Source: an uncultured Rhodospirillaceae bacterium (GTDB taxonomy: Bacteria; Pseudomonadota; Alphaproteobacteria; Rhodospirillales; Casp-alpha2). From it: a stretch of DNA of 64,000 nt. Below the pieces are notes generated by a model. The model was not told where the DNA came from. It saw only the letters and a program-made list of their open reading frames with translations, and searched no databases. This document shows, piece after piece, positions 34,316-43,526 of the stretch. Where the stretch lies: positions 235,155 to 299,154 of the forward strand of contig CAJWCU010000002.1 of NCBI GenBank assembly GCA_913030825.1, given 5' to 3'. Each line of letters starts with the position of its first letter. The first letter of the stretch is position 1. Made by a program: the position numbers and the translations under genes.

Positions 34316-34362
34316 CCGCATCCGGGGTTAACGACCAAGCTAAGTGAGCAGGTTGTTTCACG

Positions 34363-34917
34363 ATGATGAAATCAGAAGGACATATTGAAAGCCTCAGGAT
34401 TGACGAGCGGTCGAGACGCGAATTTCTGATCGTCTCAACATCGACGCTCGCCGTTACCGGCGTAGCTTTGTCGGTTTGGCCGTTGATCGACAGCCTTAAT
34501 CCGGCATCCGACACGCTCGCGCTCGTATCGACAGACTTGAACCTGCAACCTATTGAGCGCGGCCAGCGGATTACGGTCGTTTGGCAAGGCAAGCCGGTAT
34601 TTGTGGATCGCCGTACTCCGGAGGCCGTTGCAAAAGCGAAGGCAGATGATGGCGCGGCCTTGCCGGATCCGGAGAAGGATGCGGACCGGGTCCAAAGGGA
34701 AGAGTGGTCAATTGTCGTTGGGATTTGCACACATCTGGGCTGCATTCCCCTTGGTCAGCGAGAAGGGAGCCGGCGAGGTGATTTCGGCGGCTGGTTTTGC
34801 CCCTGTCATGGGTCTCACTACGACACCTCCGGCCGCATCAGGAAGGGGCCGGCGCCGCGTAATCTGGCAGTGCCGCCATATGCTTTCTCCAACCCCGAGA
34901 AATTGGTGATCGGATGA
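34363..34917 (+). CDS. Rieske [2Fe-2S] protein, orphan PetA-like
   Basis: 184 aa. N-terminal Tat-like anchor (SRREFLIVSTSTLAVTGVAL) and the two Rieske boxes CTHLGCIP and CPCHGSHYDTSGR, with DLNLQPIERGQRITVVWQGKPV as in bc1-complex subunits. The usual partners (cytochrome b, c1) are absent. The following PepSY-like and cytochrome c genes suggest a separate periplasmic electron-transfer unit. An insert between residues 85 and 115 carries many acidic residues. Confidence 0.9.
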   Translation: MMKSEGHIESLRIDERSRREFLIVSTSTLAVTGVALSVWPLIDSLNPASDTLALVSTDLNLQPIERGQRITVVWQGKPVFVDRRTPEAVAKAKADDGAALPDPEKDADRVQREEWSIVVGICTHLGCIPLGQREGSRRGDFGGWFCPCHGSHYDTSGRIRKGPAPRNLAVPPYAFSNPEKLVIG

Positions 34918-34940
34918 CATTGGAAATGGAAGGATTTGTT

Positions 34941-35339
34941 ATGAGAACAAAGTTGACCGGCGGGGCGCACGCTTTTCGTCGATATGGTCTCGCTTTCCGG
35001 TTCTTCGTAGTGGCGGCGGTGGCGGTGGTCTCTGTTACGGTGGTATCTAGCGCGCGGGCTGAGATGAGTGCGGACGAAATTCGAAATAAAATCGCCGCTG
35101 ACTACGGTGTTACGGTTCTGAAAATAACACCTGTGGAGAGCACTTCAGGCACTCGTTATGCCGTGACCGTGATGGCTCCTGGTGGCAACCGGAACCATGC
35201 GTTTCAAGTCAACACCATCGTGGTTGATGGTGAAACCGGCAAACCGGTGATTCTGTATGGCCATACCGGCGGGCAACAGCAATCGGCGGCGCCGTCGATT
35301 TCACACCGCACGCATCCACGCATGGCTGGGGCTGAATAG
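34941..35339 (+). CDS. Exported PepSY-like small protein
   Basis: 132 aa from ATG 34941 (AAGGA upstream). Signal region (FRFFVVAAVAVVSVTVVSSARA) then one small domain: SADEIRNKIAADYGVTVLKITPV ... FQVNTIVVDGETGKPVILYG, a PepSY-like alpha/beta pattern. The tail is low complexity with two His. Function unknown. Confidence 0.7.
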   Translation: MRTKLTGGAHAFRRYGLAFRFFVVAAVAVVSVTVVSSARAEMSADEIRNKIAADYGVTVLKITPVESTSGTRYAVTVMAPGGNRNHAFQVNTIVVDGETGKPVILYGHTGGQQQSAAPSISHRTHPRMAGAE

Positions 35340-35395
35340 AATGATCGGGCAGAACTGTTGAACATCAGAGAAGTCGTCGCCGTGGAGGGGGAGTA

Positions 35396-35827
35396 GTGAA
35401 GATCATGGACAAGGTGCCCGCCATCTTTGTGAGTGCGTTTGTCATAGGCGGTATTGCCATCATCGGTTGGACGATTTTCTCCTCGGAACGGGCAGACACA
35501 GTCGTTTCGGTGAAGGTGCCCACGCTGTCGCAGCCGGCGAAGGCCGGCAAGGCAGCGTTCGATGCGACCTGCGCTCAGTGCCACGGTGCTAACGCCGCCG
35601 GATCTGACAAGGGGCCGCCTCTGGTACATGACATTTACAATCCCGGCCATCATGCAGACTATGCGTTCGTGCTCGCGGCCCAGCGGGGCGTGCGGCAACA
35701 TCATTGGCCGTTCGGTGACATGCCGCCGCAGCCACAGGTGAGCGAAGCGGATATCGGGGCCATTGTCCGCTACATTCGCGAGTTGCAGACCGCTAACGGA
35801 ATTGGATACCGGCCACACAACATGTGA
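35396..35827 (+). CDS. Membrane-anchored c-type cytochrome
   Basis: 143 aa. Start GTG 35396 (GGAGGG seven bases upstream); ATG 35405 is in frame and possible. Uncleaved anchor (AIFVSAFVIGGIAIIGWTIF), haem site CAQCHGANAAG, His-rich HHADYAF and RQHHWPFGDMPPQP with axial Met. Likely electron partner of the Rieske protein two genes upstream. Confidence 0.85.
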   Translation: MKIMDKVPAIFVSAFVIGGIAIIGWTIFSSERADTVVSVKVPTLSQPAKAGKAAFDATCAQCHGANAAGSDKGPPLVHDIYNPGHHADYAFVLAAQRGVRQHHWPFGDMPPQPQVSEADIGAIVRYIRELQTANGIGYRPHNM

Positions 35828-35871
35828 AGTGGCCGTGTGCATTCCTCCAACCTCTGTTTCTGAGAGAATAA

Positions 35872-37041
35872 ATGAAAAGCCTGCTTCGCAGTGATCAAGG
35901 TGCCGGCATCGTCATGCTTGCATTCATGGCGCTTGCTTTGGTCGCTGCCAATTCACCCCTCGCAGCATTGTATCAGGCCGTCCATCACACGCCGGTCCAC
36001 TTGCGCATCGGCGAACTCCTCATCGAAGGCCCAATGGTTTACTGGATTAATCAGGGCCTCATGGTGATCTTTTTTGTCATCATCGGTTTCGAAATCAAAC
36101 AGCAGGTCCTCGAAGGACAGCTCAACACCTTGCGGAGTGCGGCGCTACCGGCTTTCGCGGCGCTGGGAGGCATGGCGGTGCCCGCGGTCGTCTATGCGTC
36201 TTTCAATCAGGGTGACGCTGTGGGCATACGGGGTTGGGCGGTGCCGACTGCGACCGACATTGTGCTCGCTCTGAGCATTCTCTCGCTGATGGGGCCGCGT
36301 GTGCCGATCGGACTGAAAGTCTTTCTGACGGCTCTCGCCGTGTTCGATGACATCGGGGCGGTCATCATCATCGGTGTATTTTATGGTGAGCATTTTTCCC
36401 TGGTACCGGCGGTGGTTGGGTTGGCTGCGGTTGTCGGGCTGTTCGCGCTTAATCGCTGGAAGGTTACTAACCCCGTTGCATACATCATCGTCGGAGCGGT
36501 TCTGTGGGTAGGCATGTTGAAAGCGGGTGTCGAGGCTGCTCTTGCAGGGGTTATAATTGCGGCTGCCGTTCCCATGCACGGAGACCGGACAAAGTCCAAA
36601 TCCCCTCTGCGTTCCGCTGAAAACACCCTCCATTTGTGGAGTTCCCTGCTCGTCGTTCCCCTATTCGTGTTTTTCAATTCCGGCGTGGTTTTGGACGAGA
36701 AGGCATTTTCCAGCAGCAGCGAAGGGGTTTGGCTTGGGATCGTCCTGGGGTTGTTCCTAGGGAAACAGGTCGGCATATTCGGTGCGGCATTTCTCGCGGT
36801 TCGTTCTGGTCTTTGCCGTTTGCCGGAACGTGTCAACTGGATGCAGGTATTCGGTGTTTCGATTCTTGCGGGGATCGGATTCACCATGAGCTTGTTTATC
36901 GCCACACGGGCATTTCCGGATCCGGCGGTGCTGTCGTCAGCGAAGCTTGCGGTTCTATCCGGGTCGCTGTTGTCCGCCGTGATTGGTGTTCTGGTTCTTC
37001 AGTATGCGACTATCGGGTCCGGAACGATCACGCATGATTGA
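35872..37041 (+). CDS. nhaA: Na+/H+ antiporter NhaA
   Basis: 389 aa, twelve helices. NhaA landmarks: INQGLMVIFFVIIGFEIKQQ, GWAVPTATDIVLALSIL (the TATD segment of the crossed helices) and LTALAVFDDIGAVIIIGVFY with the paired Asp that bind Na+/H+. Exchanges cytoplasmic Na+ for H+. Probably the last gene from promoter 4, 44 bases after the cytochrome. Confidence 0.95.
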   Translation: MKSLLRSDQGAGIVMLAFMALALVAANSPLAALYQAVHHTPVHLRIGELLIEGPMVYWINQGLMVIFFVIIGFEIKQQVLEGQLNTLRSAALPAFAALGGMAVPAVVYASFNQGDAVGIRGWAVPTATDIVLALSILSLMGPRVPIGLKVFLTALAVFDDIGAVIIIGVFYGEHFSLVPAVVGLAAVVGLFALNRWKVTNPVAYIIVGAVLWVGMLKAGVEAALAGVIIAAAVPMHGDRTKSKSPLRSAENTLHLWSSLLVVPLFVFFNSGVVLDEKAFSSSSEGVWLGIVLGLFLGKQVGIFGAAFLAVRSGLCRLPERVNWMQVFGVSILAGIGFTMSLFIATRAFPDPAVLSSAKLAVLSGSLLSAVIGVLVLQYATIGSGTITHD

Positions 37042-37062
37042 TATTTTTCGGAATACTTGGTG

Positions 37063-37093
37063 TTGACCCTCCTCCTACAGGATGCTTCAGGAT
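37063..37093 (+). promoter_or_regulatory. CueR-type promoter 5
   Basis: TTGACC (37063-37068), 19-base spacer with CTCCTC...CAGGAT, then CAGGAT (37088-37093). The right half of the dyad (AGGAT) is the weakest of the set. Drives the lipoprotein and APC permease genes. Confidence 0.72.
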
Positions 37094-37123
37094 TTTCATC
37101 AGTCTTTGGGAAGGAGATGTAAA

Positions 37124-37528
37124 ATGACATCCAAGTTGGCGATCGCCTCCATCTTTGTTGCCGCACCTATCCTGGCGGCCTGCGCGAGCTTCGGGCCGGG
37201 GAAACTCTTTGAAAAGGCCGTTCTGGTACCTGTCGGCAACTCGTCCGTAGCGGAAGTCGACCAGTTGCAGGCGTGGCAGACGGAAGACGGCTACGTGCTG
37301 ACCGGAAGGTTGATGCAGTTCGGAAGCGCAGGGCTCCGCCGAGGGCATATTCATGTCCGCGCCACCGATAGCGGTGCCGAGCCCGACGCGGGGTGGGCGG
37401 CCTTCACGGATCGGGGAAGAAGGATCACGACGGCACTTAAGGTCTCGCGGTTCAGCGTAAATCTCGGGAAGTCAGTGCCGCCGGATAGCAAACTCGAAGT
37501 GCGCTACCATGGCGACGCCCATTCATGA
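37124..37528 (+). CDS. Lipoprotein, paralogue of 59708-60145
   Basis: 134 aa from ATG 37124 (GGAG upstream). Lipobox LAAC at residue 19 (FVAAPILAACASFG), then one domain: EVDQLQAWQTEDGYVLTGRL, RRGHIHVRATDSGA and LEVRYHGDAH. The protein ending the czc operon at 59708 shares the order D-x-W-x-x-EDG-LTGR-MQ-RGH-RYH-AH. No named family recognised. The two His near the ends of conserved blocks could bind metal. Confidence 0.72.
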   Translation: MTSKLAIASIFVAAPILAACASFGPGKLFEKAVLVPVGNSSVAEVDQLQAWQTEDGYVLTGRLMQFGSAGLRRGHIHVRATDSGAEPDAGWAAFTDRGRRITTALKVSRFSVNLGKSVPPDSKLEVRYHGDAHS

Positions 37529-37551
37529 CGGCAAAAACAGGATAAAGCGAT

Positions 37552-38886
37552 ATGACCGATCCGCACGGCCACGAAGGGCATGGCAGTCACGATCGCTCGG
37601 CCAAATATCAAGAGAACAGCCTGTCGCTGACGGGTGCTGTTTCCTTGGGAACAGGCGTCATGATCGGTGCCGGGATTTTCGCGCTGACTGGCCAGGTCGC
37701 CGAACTCGCAGGCGAATGGTTCCCTTTCGCCTTTCTCGCGGCGGCGATCATCGTTGGATTTAGCGCCTATTCTTACGTCAAGATGTCGAATGCCTATCCA
37801 TCGGCTGGTGGCATCGCCATGTTCCTGGAGAAAGCCTACGGCAAGACCATGATGACCGGCGCCTGCGGGCTCCTGATGTATTTCTCCATGGTCATCAACG
37901 AGAGCTTGGTTGCACGGACATTCGGCACCTACACGCTGCAACTGTTTGACGTCGATGCAGACAAAAATTGGTTGGTACCTGCAATGGGGATCGGACTGCT
38001 GACTTTTGCCTTCTTTGTGAACGTTCTCAGTAACCGCTTTATCCAGACATTCTCCTTCGTCATGGCATTTCTCAAGATCGGCGGGATTGCGGTGTTCGCC
38101 GTGGGCGGGCTTTGGCTCACCGGGTTCACGTTCAAGAGTGTTTCCGTTGATCCGGCGACGACCAGCGCTGGCGGCTTCCTCGGCGCCACCGCCCTGGCGA
38201 TCCTTGCCTACAAGGGGTTCACAACGATCACAAATAGTGGCGGGGAGATTGTTGAGCCGAACAAGAACGTCGGCCGCGCCATCATCGTCTCCATTGTCAT
38301 CTGCGTCGTCATCTATTTCCTGGTGGCACTTGCCGTTGGGGGGAATTTGACCATTGAGGAGATCGTTCGTGCGCGCGACTTCGCTTTGGCCGAGGCCGCG
38401 CGTCCTGCCTTCGGAAAAACGGGTCTATGGTTTACGGTCGCTTTCGCCATTATCGCGACGGTATCGGGCGTGATCGCCAGCGTTTTCGCAGTCTCGCGCA
38501 TGCTCGCAATGCTGACCGATATGAAGCTGGTGCCACACAGCCATTTCGGCATGCCGGGGGATATCCAGAGGCACACCCTCGTCTACACCATCGTACTGGC
38601 GATGCTTTTGACCGCGTTCTTTGACCTCGGCCGCATCGCTGCGCTGGGCGCTATCTTCTATATCATCATGGATATCGTCGTTCATTGGGGCGTTCTTCGC
38701 CATTTGCGCAAGGAAGTGAACGCCTCGGCGACAGTGCTTATCATCGCCATTGTCATGGATGTCGTCGTGCTCGGTGCGCTGTTGGTGATCAAGGCGCAGT
38801 CCGACATGACGGTGATCTATTCCGCGGCGGTCGGTATTGCCCTCGTTTTCTTTGGGGAAAAGCTTTTCCTCCGCCGTACCGGCTGA
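37552..38886 (+). CDS. APC-family amino-acid permease
   Basis: 444 aa, about twelve helices, with a His-rich start (DPHGHEGHGSHDRSA) unusual for the family. GTGVMIGAGIFALTGQVAE in helix 1 is the APC substrate-backbone motif; AILAYKGFTTITNSGGEIVEPNKN in helix 6 is also typical. Substrate unknown. The His-rich N-terminus and the CueR-type promoter suggest a role in metal stress, for example import of a metal-binding amino acid. Confidence 0.87.
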   Translation: MTDPHGHEGHGSHDRSAKYQENSLSLTGAVSLGTGVMIGAGIFALTGQVAELAGEWFPFAFLAAAIIVGFSAYSYVKMSNAYPSAGGIAMFLEKAYGKTMMTGACGLLMYFSMVINESLVARTFGTYTLQLFDVDADKNWLVPAMGIGLLTFAFFVNVLSNRFIQTFSFVMAFLKIGGIAVFAVGGLWLTGFTFKSVSVDPATTSAGGFLGATALAILAYKGFTTITNSGGEIVEPNKNVGRAIIVSIVICVVIYFLVALAVGGNLTIEEIVRARDFALAEAARPAFGKTGLWFTVAFAIIATVSGVIASVFAVSRMLAMLTDMKLVPHSHFGMPGDIQRHTLVYTIVLAMLLTAFFDLGRIAALGAIFYIIMDIVVHWGVLRHLRKEVNASATVLIIAIVMDVVVLGALLVIKAQSDMTVIYSAAVGIALVFFGEKLFLRRTG

Positions 38887-38940
38887 ATTCGGTACGCCTT
38901 GGTGCCAGGCGAAATGGCGCTTGAGAGTGAAAGTTTTTGC

Positions 38941-38971
38941 TTGACCCTCCTGTTGCTGGAGGCCTCAAAAT
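38941..38971 (+). promoter_or_regulatory. CueR-type promoter 6 (copper ATPase operon)
   Basis: TTGACC (38941-38946), 19-base spacer with CTCCTG...CTGGAGG, then CAAAAT (38966-38971). The most symmetrical dyad of the set, in front of the ATPase and the CueR gene itself, as in classical cueR-copA systems. Confidence 0.88.
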
Positions 38972-39022
38972 TCCATCGTCAGTTCAACCGGGGCTCTTGA
39001 GCAACGTGAGAGGGATTTAGTG

Positions 39023-41467
39023 ATGGATCAGCATTCCAAACAGGGTGAAGGCGAACGTAAGCAGGTAGAAACCGCTGCGGAGTCCCACAAACTCCAAGGC
39101 CACAATTGTTGCTCCGGCCATGGTTCGTGCGGCGGCCCTGGGCATCACCATGCGCCGGCTGTGGTGAAAGACCCTGTATGCGGCATGACGGTCGATCCGA
39201 ACGCGGGAAAACCGCGGTTCGACCATAACGGGTCGACATATCATTTTTGTTCCGAGAAATGTCTCGGTAAGTTCAAGGCTGATCCCGACCATTATCTCTC
39301 TGGCGCTCAAGAAAAGGCTGCCGAGAATTCCCCCGTCGGCACCAAATACACCTGCCCCATGCATCCCGAAATTGTCCGAGACGCTCCCGGCGATTGTCCC
39401 ATCTGCGGCATGGCATTGGAGCCCATAGGGGTGCCGACAGGCGAAGAAGGGCCTAATCTTGAACTGATCGACTTCACCCGGCGGTTTTGGGTGGGGGCTA
39501 TTCTGACCGTGCCGTTGCTGGTCTTGACCATGGGGCCGTTCGTCGGGCTTGGGTTCATCCGTGAGGCGGTCGGCGAACGTGCGGCACTTTGGATCGAGTT
39601 GATCCTCGGAACGCCCGTGATTCTTTGGTCCGGCTGGCCATTTTTCGTGCGCGGCGTGAAGTCGGTCGTGAACCGCTCGCTTAACATGTTCACCCTCATC
39701 GGTATGGGCGTGGGGGCAGCCTACCTGTTCAGCCTCGTCGCCGTTCTGGCACCCGATATCTTCCCCGATGGTTTCAGGTCCGTGGACGGTCACGTCGGCG
39801 TTTATTTCGAGGCTGGTGCGGTTATCGTCGTTTTGGTTCTACTCGGGCAGATGATGGAACTTGGCGCACGTGACCGGACGGGGGCCGCGATCCGGGCGCT
39901 TTTGGATATGGCGGCGAAGACGGCCCGCGTTATCCGCGATGACGGCTCGGAAGAAGAAATCCCGCTCGAGGACGTCAAGGTCGGCGATAAGCTGCGCATC
40001 CGCCCCGGTGACAAGGTTCCGGTGGACGGCGTCGTCCTGGAAGGCCGCTCAAGCATCGATGAGTCCATGATTTCCGGGGAGCCGGTCCCGGTCGAGAAGA
40101 CGGAGGGCGATGACCTGACTGGCGCCACCATCAATGGTACGGGCAGTCTGGTCATGGAGGCCAAGCGGGTCGGATCCGATACCATGCTGAGCCAGATCGT
40201 TGAGATGGTTGCGAATGCGCAGCGTTCCCGTGCTCCTATTCAAAAGGTCGCTGACTCTGTCGCCGGCATGTTCGTCCCGGTTGTGATCTTGGTCGCGATT
40301 GGTGCCTTCATTGCATGGTCCATCTGGGGGCCGGCACCGGCTATGGCGTATGGTTTGGTTTCGGCGGTTGCCGTGTTGATCATCGCCTGTCCTTGTGCGC
40401 TGGGCCTGGCCACACCCATGTCGATCATGACGGCAACCGGCCGAGGGGCCCAGGCGGGCGTGCTGATCAAGAACGCAGAAGCCTTGGAACGCTTCGCCAA
40501 GGTCGATACGCTGATCGTCGATAAGACCGGCACGTTGACGGTCGGCAAGCCCAAACTGGTCGCCGTTCTTCCCAACGACGGTCATGGTGAAGCGGAAGTC
40601 TTGCGGCTTGCGGCAAGTTTGGAGCGCGGTTCGGAACACCCGCTGGCCGAGGCCATCGTATCCGGTGCCGAGGAACGGGGCATCGAATTCGCCAAGGCAG
40701 AGAATTTCGAGGCCGTCACCGGCAAGGGTGTCAAGGGCATCATCGACGGCAAACAGGTCGCGCTGGGCAACGCCAAACTTGCTGCTGACCTTGGTTTGGA
40801 TGGCGATGCACTCTCTGCCACCGCGGATAGCCGCAGGGATCAAGGCGAAACGGTGATGTTCGTCATTCTCGGGAATGAAATCGCGGGCCTGATCGCCGTC
40901 GCCGATCCCGTCAAAGAAACCACCGTCGGCGCGATCAAGGCCCTGCACGCTGAGGGGTTCCGCATCGTTATGGCCACTGGCGACAATGAACGCACGGCGA
41001 AGGCCGTGGCCGGTAGACTGGGCATCGACGAGATTCGCGCGGATGTCCTGCCTGAGGATAAGGCGCGGATTATCAAGGATCTCCAAGATCAAGGCCGTAA
41101 GGTCGCCATGGCCGGAGACGGTGTCAACGACGCGCCTGCGCTGGCCCAGGCCGATGTCGGTATTGCAATGGGAACCGGCGCCGACGTCGCCATTGAAAGC
41201 GCTGGGTTCACCCTGGTTAAGGGAGACCTAAACGGCATTGTCCGTGCCCGCCGTTTGGCACGAGCAACCATGCGCAATATCAAACAGAACCTGTTCTTTG
41301 CCTTGGTCTACAACGCGGCCGGCGTGCCGGTGGCGGCGGGGGTTCTCTACCCGTTCTTCGGAATTTTGATCTCGCCGATCTTCGCCGCGGCAGCCATGAG
41401 CCTGAGCTCGCTCTCCGTCGTAGGGAACGCGTTGCGTCTTAGGACCGTCTCAATCGAGGAGAAGTGA
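39023..41467 (+). CDS. copA: Cu+-exporting P1B-type ATPase with YHS and HMBD domains
   Basis: 814 aa from ATG 39023. The N-terminus has no classical HMA domain but a Cys/His stretch ([19 protein letters not shown]), a YHS domain ([11 protein letters not shown] ... [10 protein letters not shown]) and a heavy-metal-binding domain ([21 protein letters not shown]). The catalytic core has CPCALG, DKTGT, the HP of the N domain (SEHPLAEA), and [10 protein letters not shown]. Helix 7-8 residues [15 protein letters not shown] and [16 protein letters not shown] mark Cu+ transport (P1B-1). Followed by cueR one base later. Confidence 0.95.
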   Translation: MDQHSKQGEGERKQVETAAESHKLQGHNCCSGHGSCGGPGHHHAPAVVKDPVCGMTVDPNAGKPRFDHNGSTYHFCSEKCLGKFKADPDHYLSGAQEKAAENSPVGTKYTCPMHPEIVRDAPGDCPICGMALEPIGVPTGEEGPNLELIDFTRRFWVGAILTVPLLVLTMGPFVGLGFIREAVGERAALWIELILGTPVILWSGWPFFVRGVKSVVNRSLNMFTLIGMGVGAAYLFSLVAVLAPDIFPDGFRSVDGHVGVYFEAGAVIVVLVLLGQMMELGARDRTGAAIRALLDMAAKTARVIRDDGSEEEIPLEDVKVGDKLRIRPGDKVPVDGVVLEGRSSIDESMISGEPVPVEKTEGDDLTGATINGTGSLVMEAKRVGSDTMLSQIVEMVANAQRSRAPIQKVADSVAGMFVPVVILVAIGAFIAWSIWGPAPAMAYGLVSAVAVLIIACPCALGLATPMSIMTATGRGAQAGVLIKNAEALERFAKVDTLIVDKTGTLTVGKPKLVAVLPNDGHGEAEVLRLAASLERGSEHPLAEAIVSGAEERGIEFAKAENFEAVTGKGVKGIIDGKQVALGNAKLAADLGLDGDALSATADSRRDQGETVMFVILGNEIAGLIAVADPVKETTVGAIKALHAEGFRIVMATGDNERTAKAVAGRLGIDEIRADVLPEDKARIIKDLQDQGRKVAMAGDGVNDAPALAQADVGIAMGTGADVAIESAGFTLVKGDLNGIVRARRLARATMRNIKQNLFFALVYNAAGVPVAAGVLYPFFGILISPIFAAAAMSLSSLSVVGNALRLRTVSIEEK

Positions 41468-41468
41468 G

Positions 41469-41864
41469 ATGATGAACGTGGGTCAAGCCGCCGAGGCAAG
41501 CGGCATGTCGGTCAAGACCTTGCACTACTATGAGGAAATCGGCCTGGTTGTGCCGAAACGTCAGGAAAACGGCTATCGCGCCTATAGTGAGACGGATGTC
41601 CACAAACTGAACTTCATTCATCGGGCGCGCGGCTTGGGGTTCACGGTTGAAGCTTGCCGCGAACTGCTCTCGCTCTACGAGGACAGGAGCCGAGCGAGCG
41701 CCGATGTCAAGGCGATCGCGGGCCAACACCTTGAAGAAGTCGAAACGAAGATCGAGGAATTGAAAGCCCTTCGGGAAACAATCAAGGACCTGCACGATAA
41801 GTGCCGGGGCGACCATCGGCCGGACTGTCCCATCATCAACGGCTTGGCCAGTACGACGCACTGA
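41469..41864 (+). CDS. cueR: CueR-type copper-responsive MerR regulator
   Basis: 131 aa. Winged helix MNVGQAAEASGMSVKTLHYYEE, dimer helix, and the metal loop CRGDHRPDCPII, i.e. C-N7-C, the Cu+/Ag+-binding pattern of CueR. It is the only CueR-type protein in the window, so it is the natural activator of all eight CTCC...GGAG promoters, including its own. Starts one base after the ATPase stop (GAGGAG upstream); its stop TGA overlaps the next ATG. Confidence 0.92.
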   Translation: MMNVGQAAEASGMSVKTLHYYEEIGLVVPKRQENGYRAYSETDVHKLNFIHRARGLGFTVEACRELLSLYEDRSRASADVKAIAGQHLEEVETKIEELKALRETIKDLHDKCRGDHRPDCPIINGLASTTH

Positions 41865-42340
41865 TGAGAAGACTAAAGGTCGTCGTTACCGGCGCGGTAT
41901 GTGTTGCGGTACTTGGAGCCGGCGTTTGGTTCTGGATGCCAGGTGCGGAGGCGGATATCCGATTGCGTCCGAATGACCCGGAGGTAGTGGCTCATGGTCA
42001 GAAGATTTACATGGCCCAATGCGCATCCTGCCACGGCCCGGGGTTGGGGGGGCAAGCCAACTGGCGCGAACGCCTGCCCAACGGACGCCTACCCGCACCT
42101 CCTCATGACAAGTCGGGGCATACTTGGCACCACCCGGACGCTCAATTGTTCGATTTGACGAAACGCGGCCCTGCAGCGGTCGTTGGCGGCAGTTACGAAA
42201 GCGACATGCCCGCCTATGCCGGCATCCTAAGCGACGAGGACATCGTTGCCGTTCTGTCTTTTATCAAAAGCACTTGGCCGGGAAAAACTCAACGGCGCCA
42301 CGACGACATAAACATGCGAACCAAAAAGCCGGGTAATTAG
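41864..42340 (+). CDS. c-type cytochrome, paralogue of 8735-9184
   Basis: 158 aa from ATG 41864. Signal/anchor (VVVTGAVCVAVLGAGVWFW), CASCHGPGLGG haem site, then RLPNGRLPAPPHDKSGHTWH and YESDMPAYAGILSDEDI, FIKSTWPGKTQRR: the same landmarks as the cytochrome of the oxidase operon. Third gene of the ATPase-cueR unit. An electron acceptor for copper-oxidising proteins is inferred. Confidence 0.88.
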   Translation: MRRLKVVVTGAVCVAVLGAGVWFWMPGAEADIRLRPNDPEVVAHGQKIYMAQCASCHGPGLGGQANWRERLPNGRLPAPPHDKSGHTWHHPDAQLFDLTKRGPAAVVGGSYESDMPAYAGILSDEDIVAVLSFIKSTWPGKTQRRHDDINMRTKKPGN

Positions 42341-42353
42341 TTAAATTAAGGTG

Positions 42354-42384
42354 TTGACCCTAACCTTAGGGGAGGCTTCAAACT
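42354..42384 (+). promoter_or_regulatory. CueR-type promoter 7
   Basis: TTGACC (42354-42359), 19-base spacer with CTAACC...GGGGAGG, then CAAACT (42379-42384). The left half (CTAACC) departs from CTCC. Drives the SHOCT protein. Confidence 0.72.
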
Positions 42385-42471
42385 CCGAACTTGTGCAAGA
42401 TTGGATCAAGATTGGATTGAGCTAACAATGTTTTGTCTGCACCTTGAAGGAAGCAAACAAAGGACATGGCC

Positions 42472-42804
42472 ATGAAAGAAAAATTGGCGATTTTCGGATC
42501 GATTCCCGGAATATTCTGGGGCCTGCCTGCCCTTGCTGATGCAACCGATCGGGGGGGCTACTATTACGGTCATCCCATGTGGTCCGGTGGCTGGGGCGGC
42601 ATGTTCATGGGCTGGGGCATGATGGCGATTTTTATGATCGCGGTGATCGTCGTCATCCTGTTTGTCGTCAAGGGGCTGACCGGCGGTGCCGGCGGTGACC
42701 GTTCATCTTCCGCCCTTGATGTCCTGAACGAACGCTATGCCCGGGGCGAAATCGACGCTGCTGAATATAACGAGCGCAAAAAGAACATTTCAGGAAAGGG
42801 ATGA
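42472..42804 (+). CDS. SHOCT-domain membrane protein
   Basis: 110 aa from ATG 42472 (AAAGG eight bases upstream; ATG 42466 also in frame). Signal-like start, a Gly/Trp/Tyr/Met-rich stretch (GGYYYGHPMWSGGWGGMF), one membrane helix (MAIFMIAVIVVILFVVKGL) and a C-terminal SHOCT motif (ALDVLNERYARGEIDAAEYN). SHOCT proteins of this size are common in copper clusters; function unknown. Confidence 0.85.
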   Translation: MKEKLAIFGSIPGIFWGLPALADATDRGGYYYGHPMWSGGWGGMFMGWGMMAIFMIAVIVVILFVVKGLTGGAGGDRSSSALDVLNERYARGEIDAAEYNERKKNISGKG

Positions 42805-42890
42805 GGGCAAATCATCCGAAGTCGAAATTTCAACAACCCTCAAACTGATATAGTATTTGTGTGTTCAGAGGAATAATCCAGGCAGTGAAC

Positions 42891-43292
42891 ATGAGATGCG
42901 GTTTTCTCCGAATATGCAGTTTATTGCTGGCTGTTTCCGTTCTTTTCGCGGGGATGAGCGCCGGTCACGCTGCCGGTTTTCAGGGAGGAGGGCACATTCA
43001 TGTTGCGCATTTTGGTGCGGGTGCGAGTGACGGAACCCACCTGAACTCTTCTCCGCAGCACAAAGCTGATTGCGATAAGCCCTCTGAAGAAAAAGCCGGA
43101 GCCGGGAACAAGAGTTCTGGCGGAATGGATGGTTGCTGCCACGTTGCCTGTTTCCCATCCGTTGCCGCGCAAGACCTCTCGGACTTGTCCGCTCACGTGT
43201 TCGAGGCGGAGAGGCTCGTTCTGCCGCACGATGAAGCGGTCGTTTCCAATAATCCTCAAGAACAATTTAGACCTCCGCGCCCTCGCGGCTGA
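42891..43292 (+). CDS. CzcI/CutF-like exported protein, fourth member
   Basis: 133 aa from ATG 42891. Signal peptide (FLRICSLLLAVSVLFAGMSAGHA), His-rich region (GGHIHVAHFGAG), Lys/Glu stretch, CCHVAC motif, and the end QFRPPRPRG. Same plan as the genes at 3425, 5590 and 53566. Unlike them, no long complementarity between its stop and the next Shine-Dalgarno is visible; the next gene starts 235 bases away. It precedes cupredoxin-copA-copB. Confidence 0.68.
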   Translation: MRCGFLRICSLLLAVSVLFAGMSAGHAAGFQGGGHIHVAHFGAGASDGTHLNSSPQHKADCDKPSEEKAGAGNKSSGGMDGCCHVACFPSVAAQDLSDLSAHVFEAERLVLPHDEAVVSNNPQEQFRPPRPRG

Positions 43293-43526
43293 CTTCCATG
43301 CGGTCATTCGGGCTGCCGACACGTCAGGCCATCAGGACCGCGTAGCAGGGTAGATGGCGACAGGCCGTCCGAAAATGAATCGAAACGCTGAAATATGCGT
43401 GATCGTGCGGCACGGAGTTCTGCCCCGTTCGCCTTCCAAACGCATGGATATAAATTTTCCAGTAAGGCTTGGGCCTTGCTGACCAACAATCAAGGAAACC
43501 CAAACTTTGGGACAAGGATATCGAAA
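43293..43526 (+). other. Leader region before the cupredoxin gene
   Basis: 234 bases without a convincing gene. It holds small hairpins: AAGGC-TTGG-GCCTT and CCCAA-ACT-TTGGG, the latter just before AAGGA of the cupredoxin gene. TCCATGCG (43295-43302) is complementary to CGCATGGA (43441-43448), 8 bp, but neither arm reaches the cupredoxin start. No CueR-type promoter is present. Confidence 0.4.

Noticed and set aside
40049..41092. 347-codon minus-strand frame inside the copper ATPase
   Set aside because: Antisense of the conserved P-type ATPase core, without start signal or domain.
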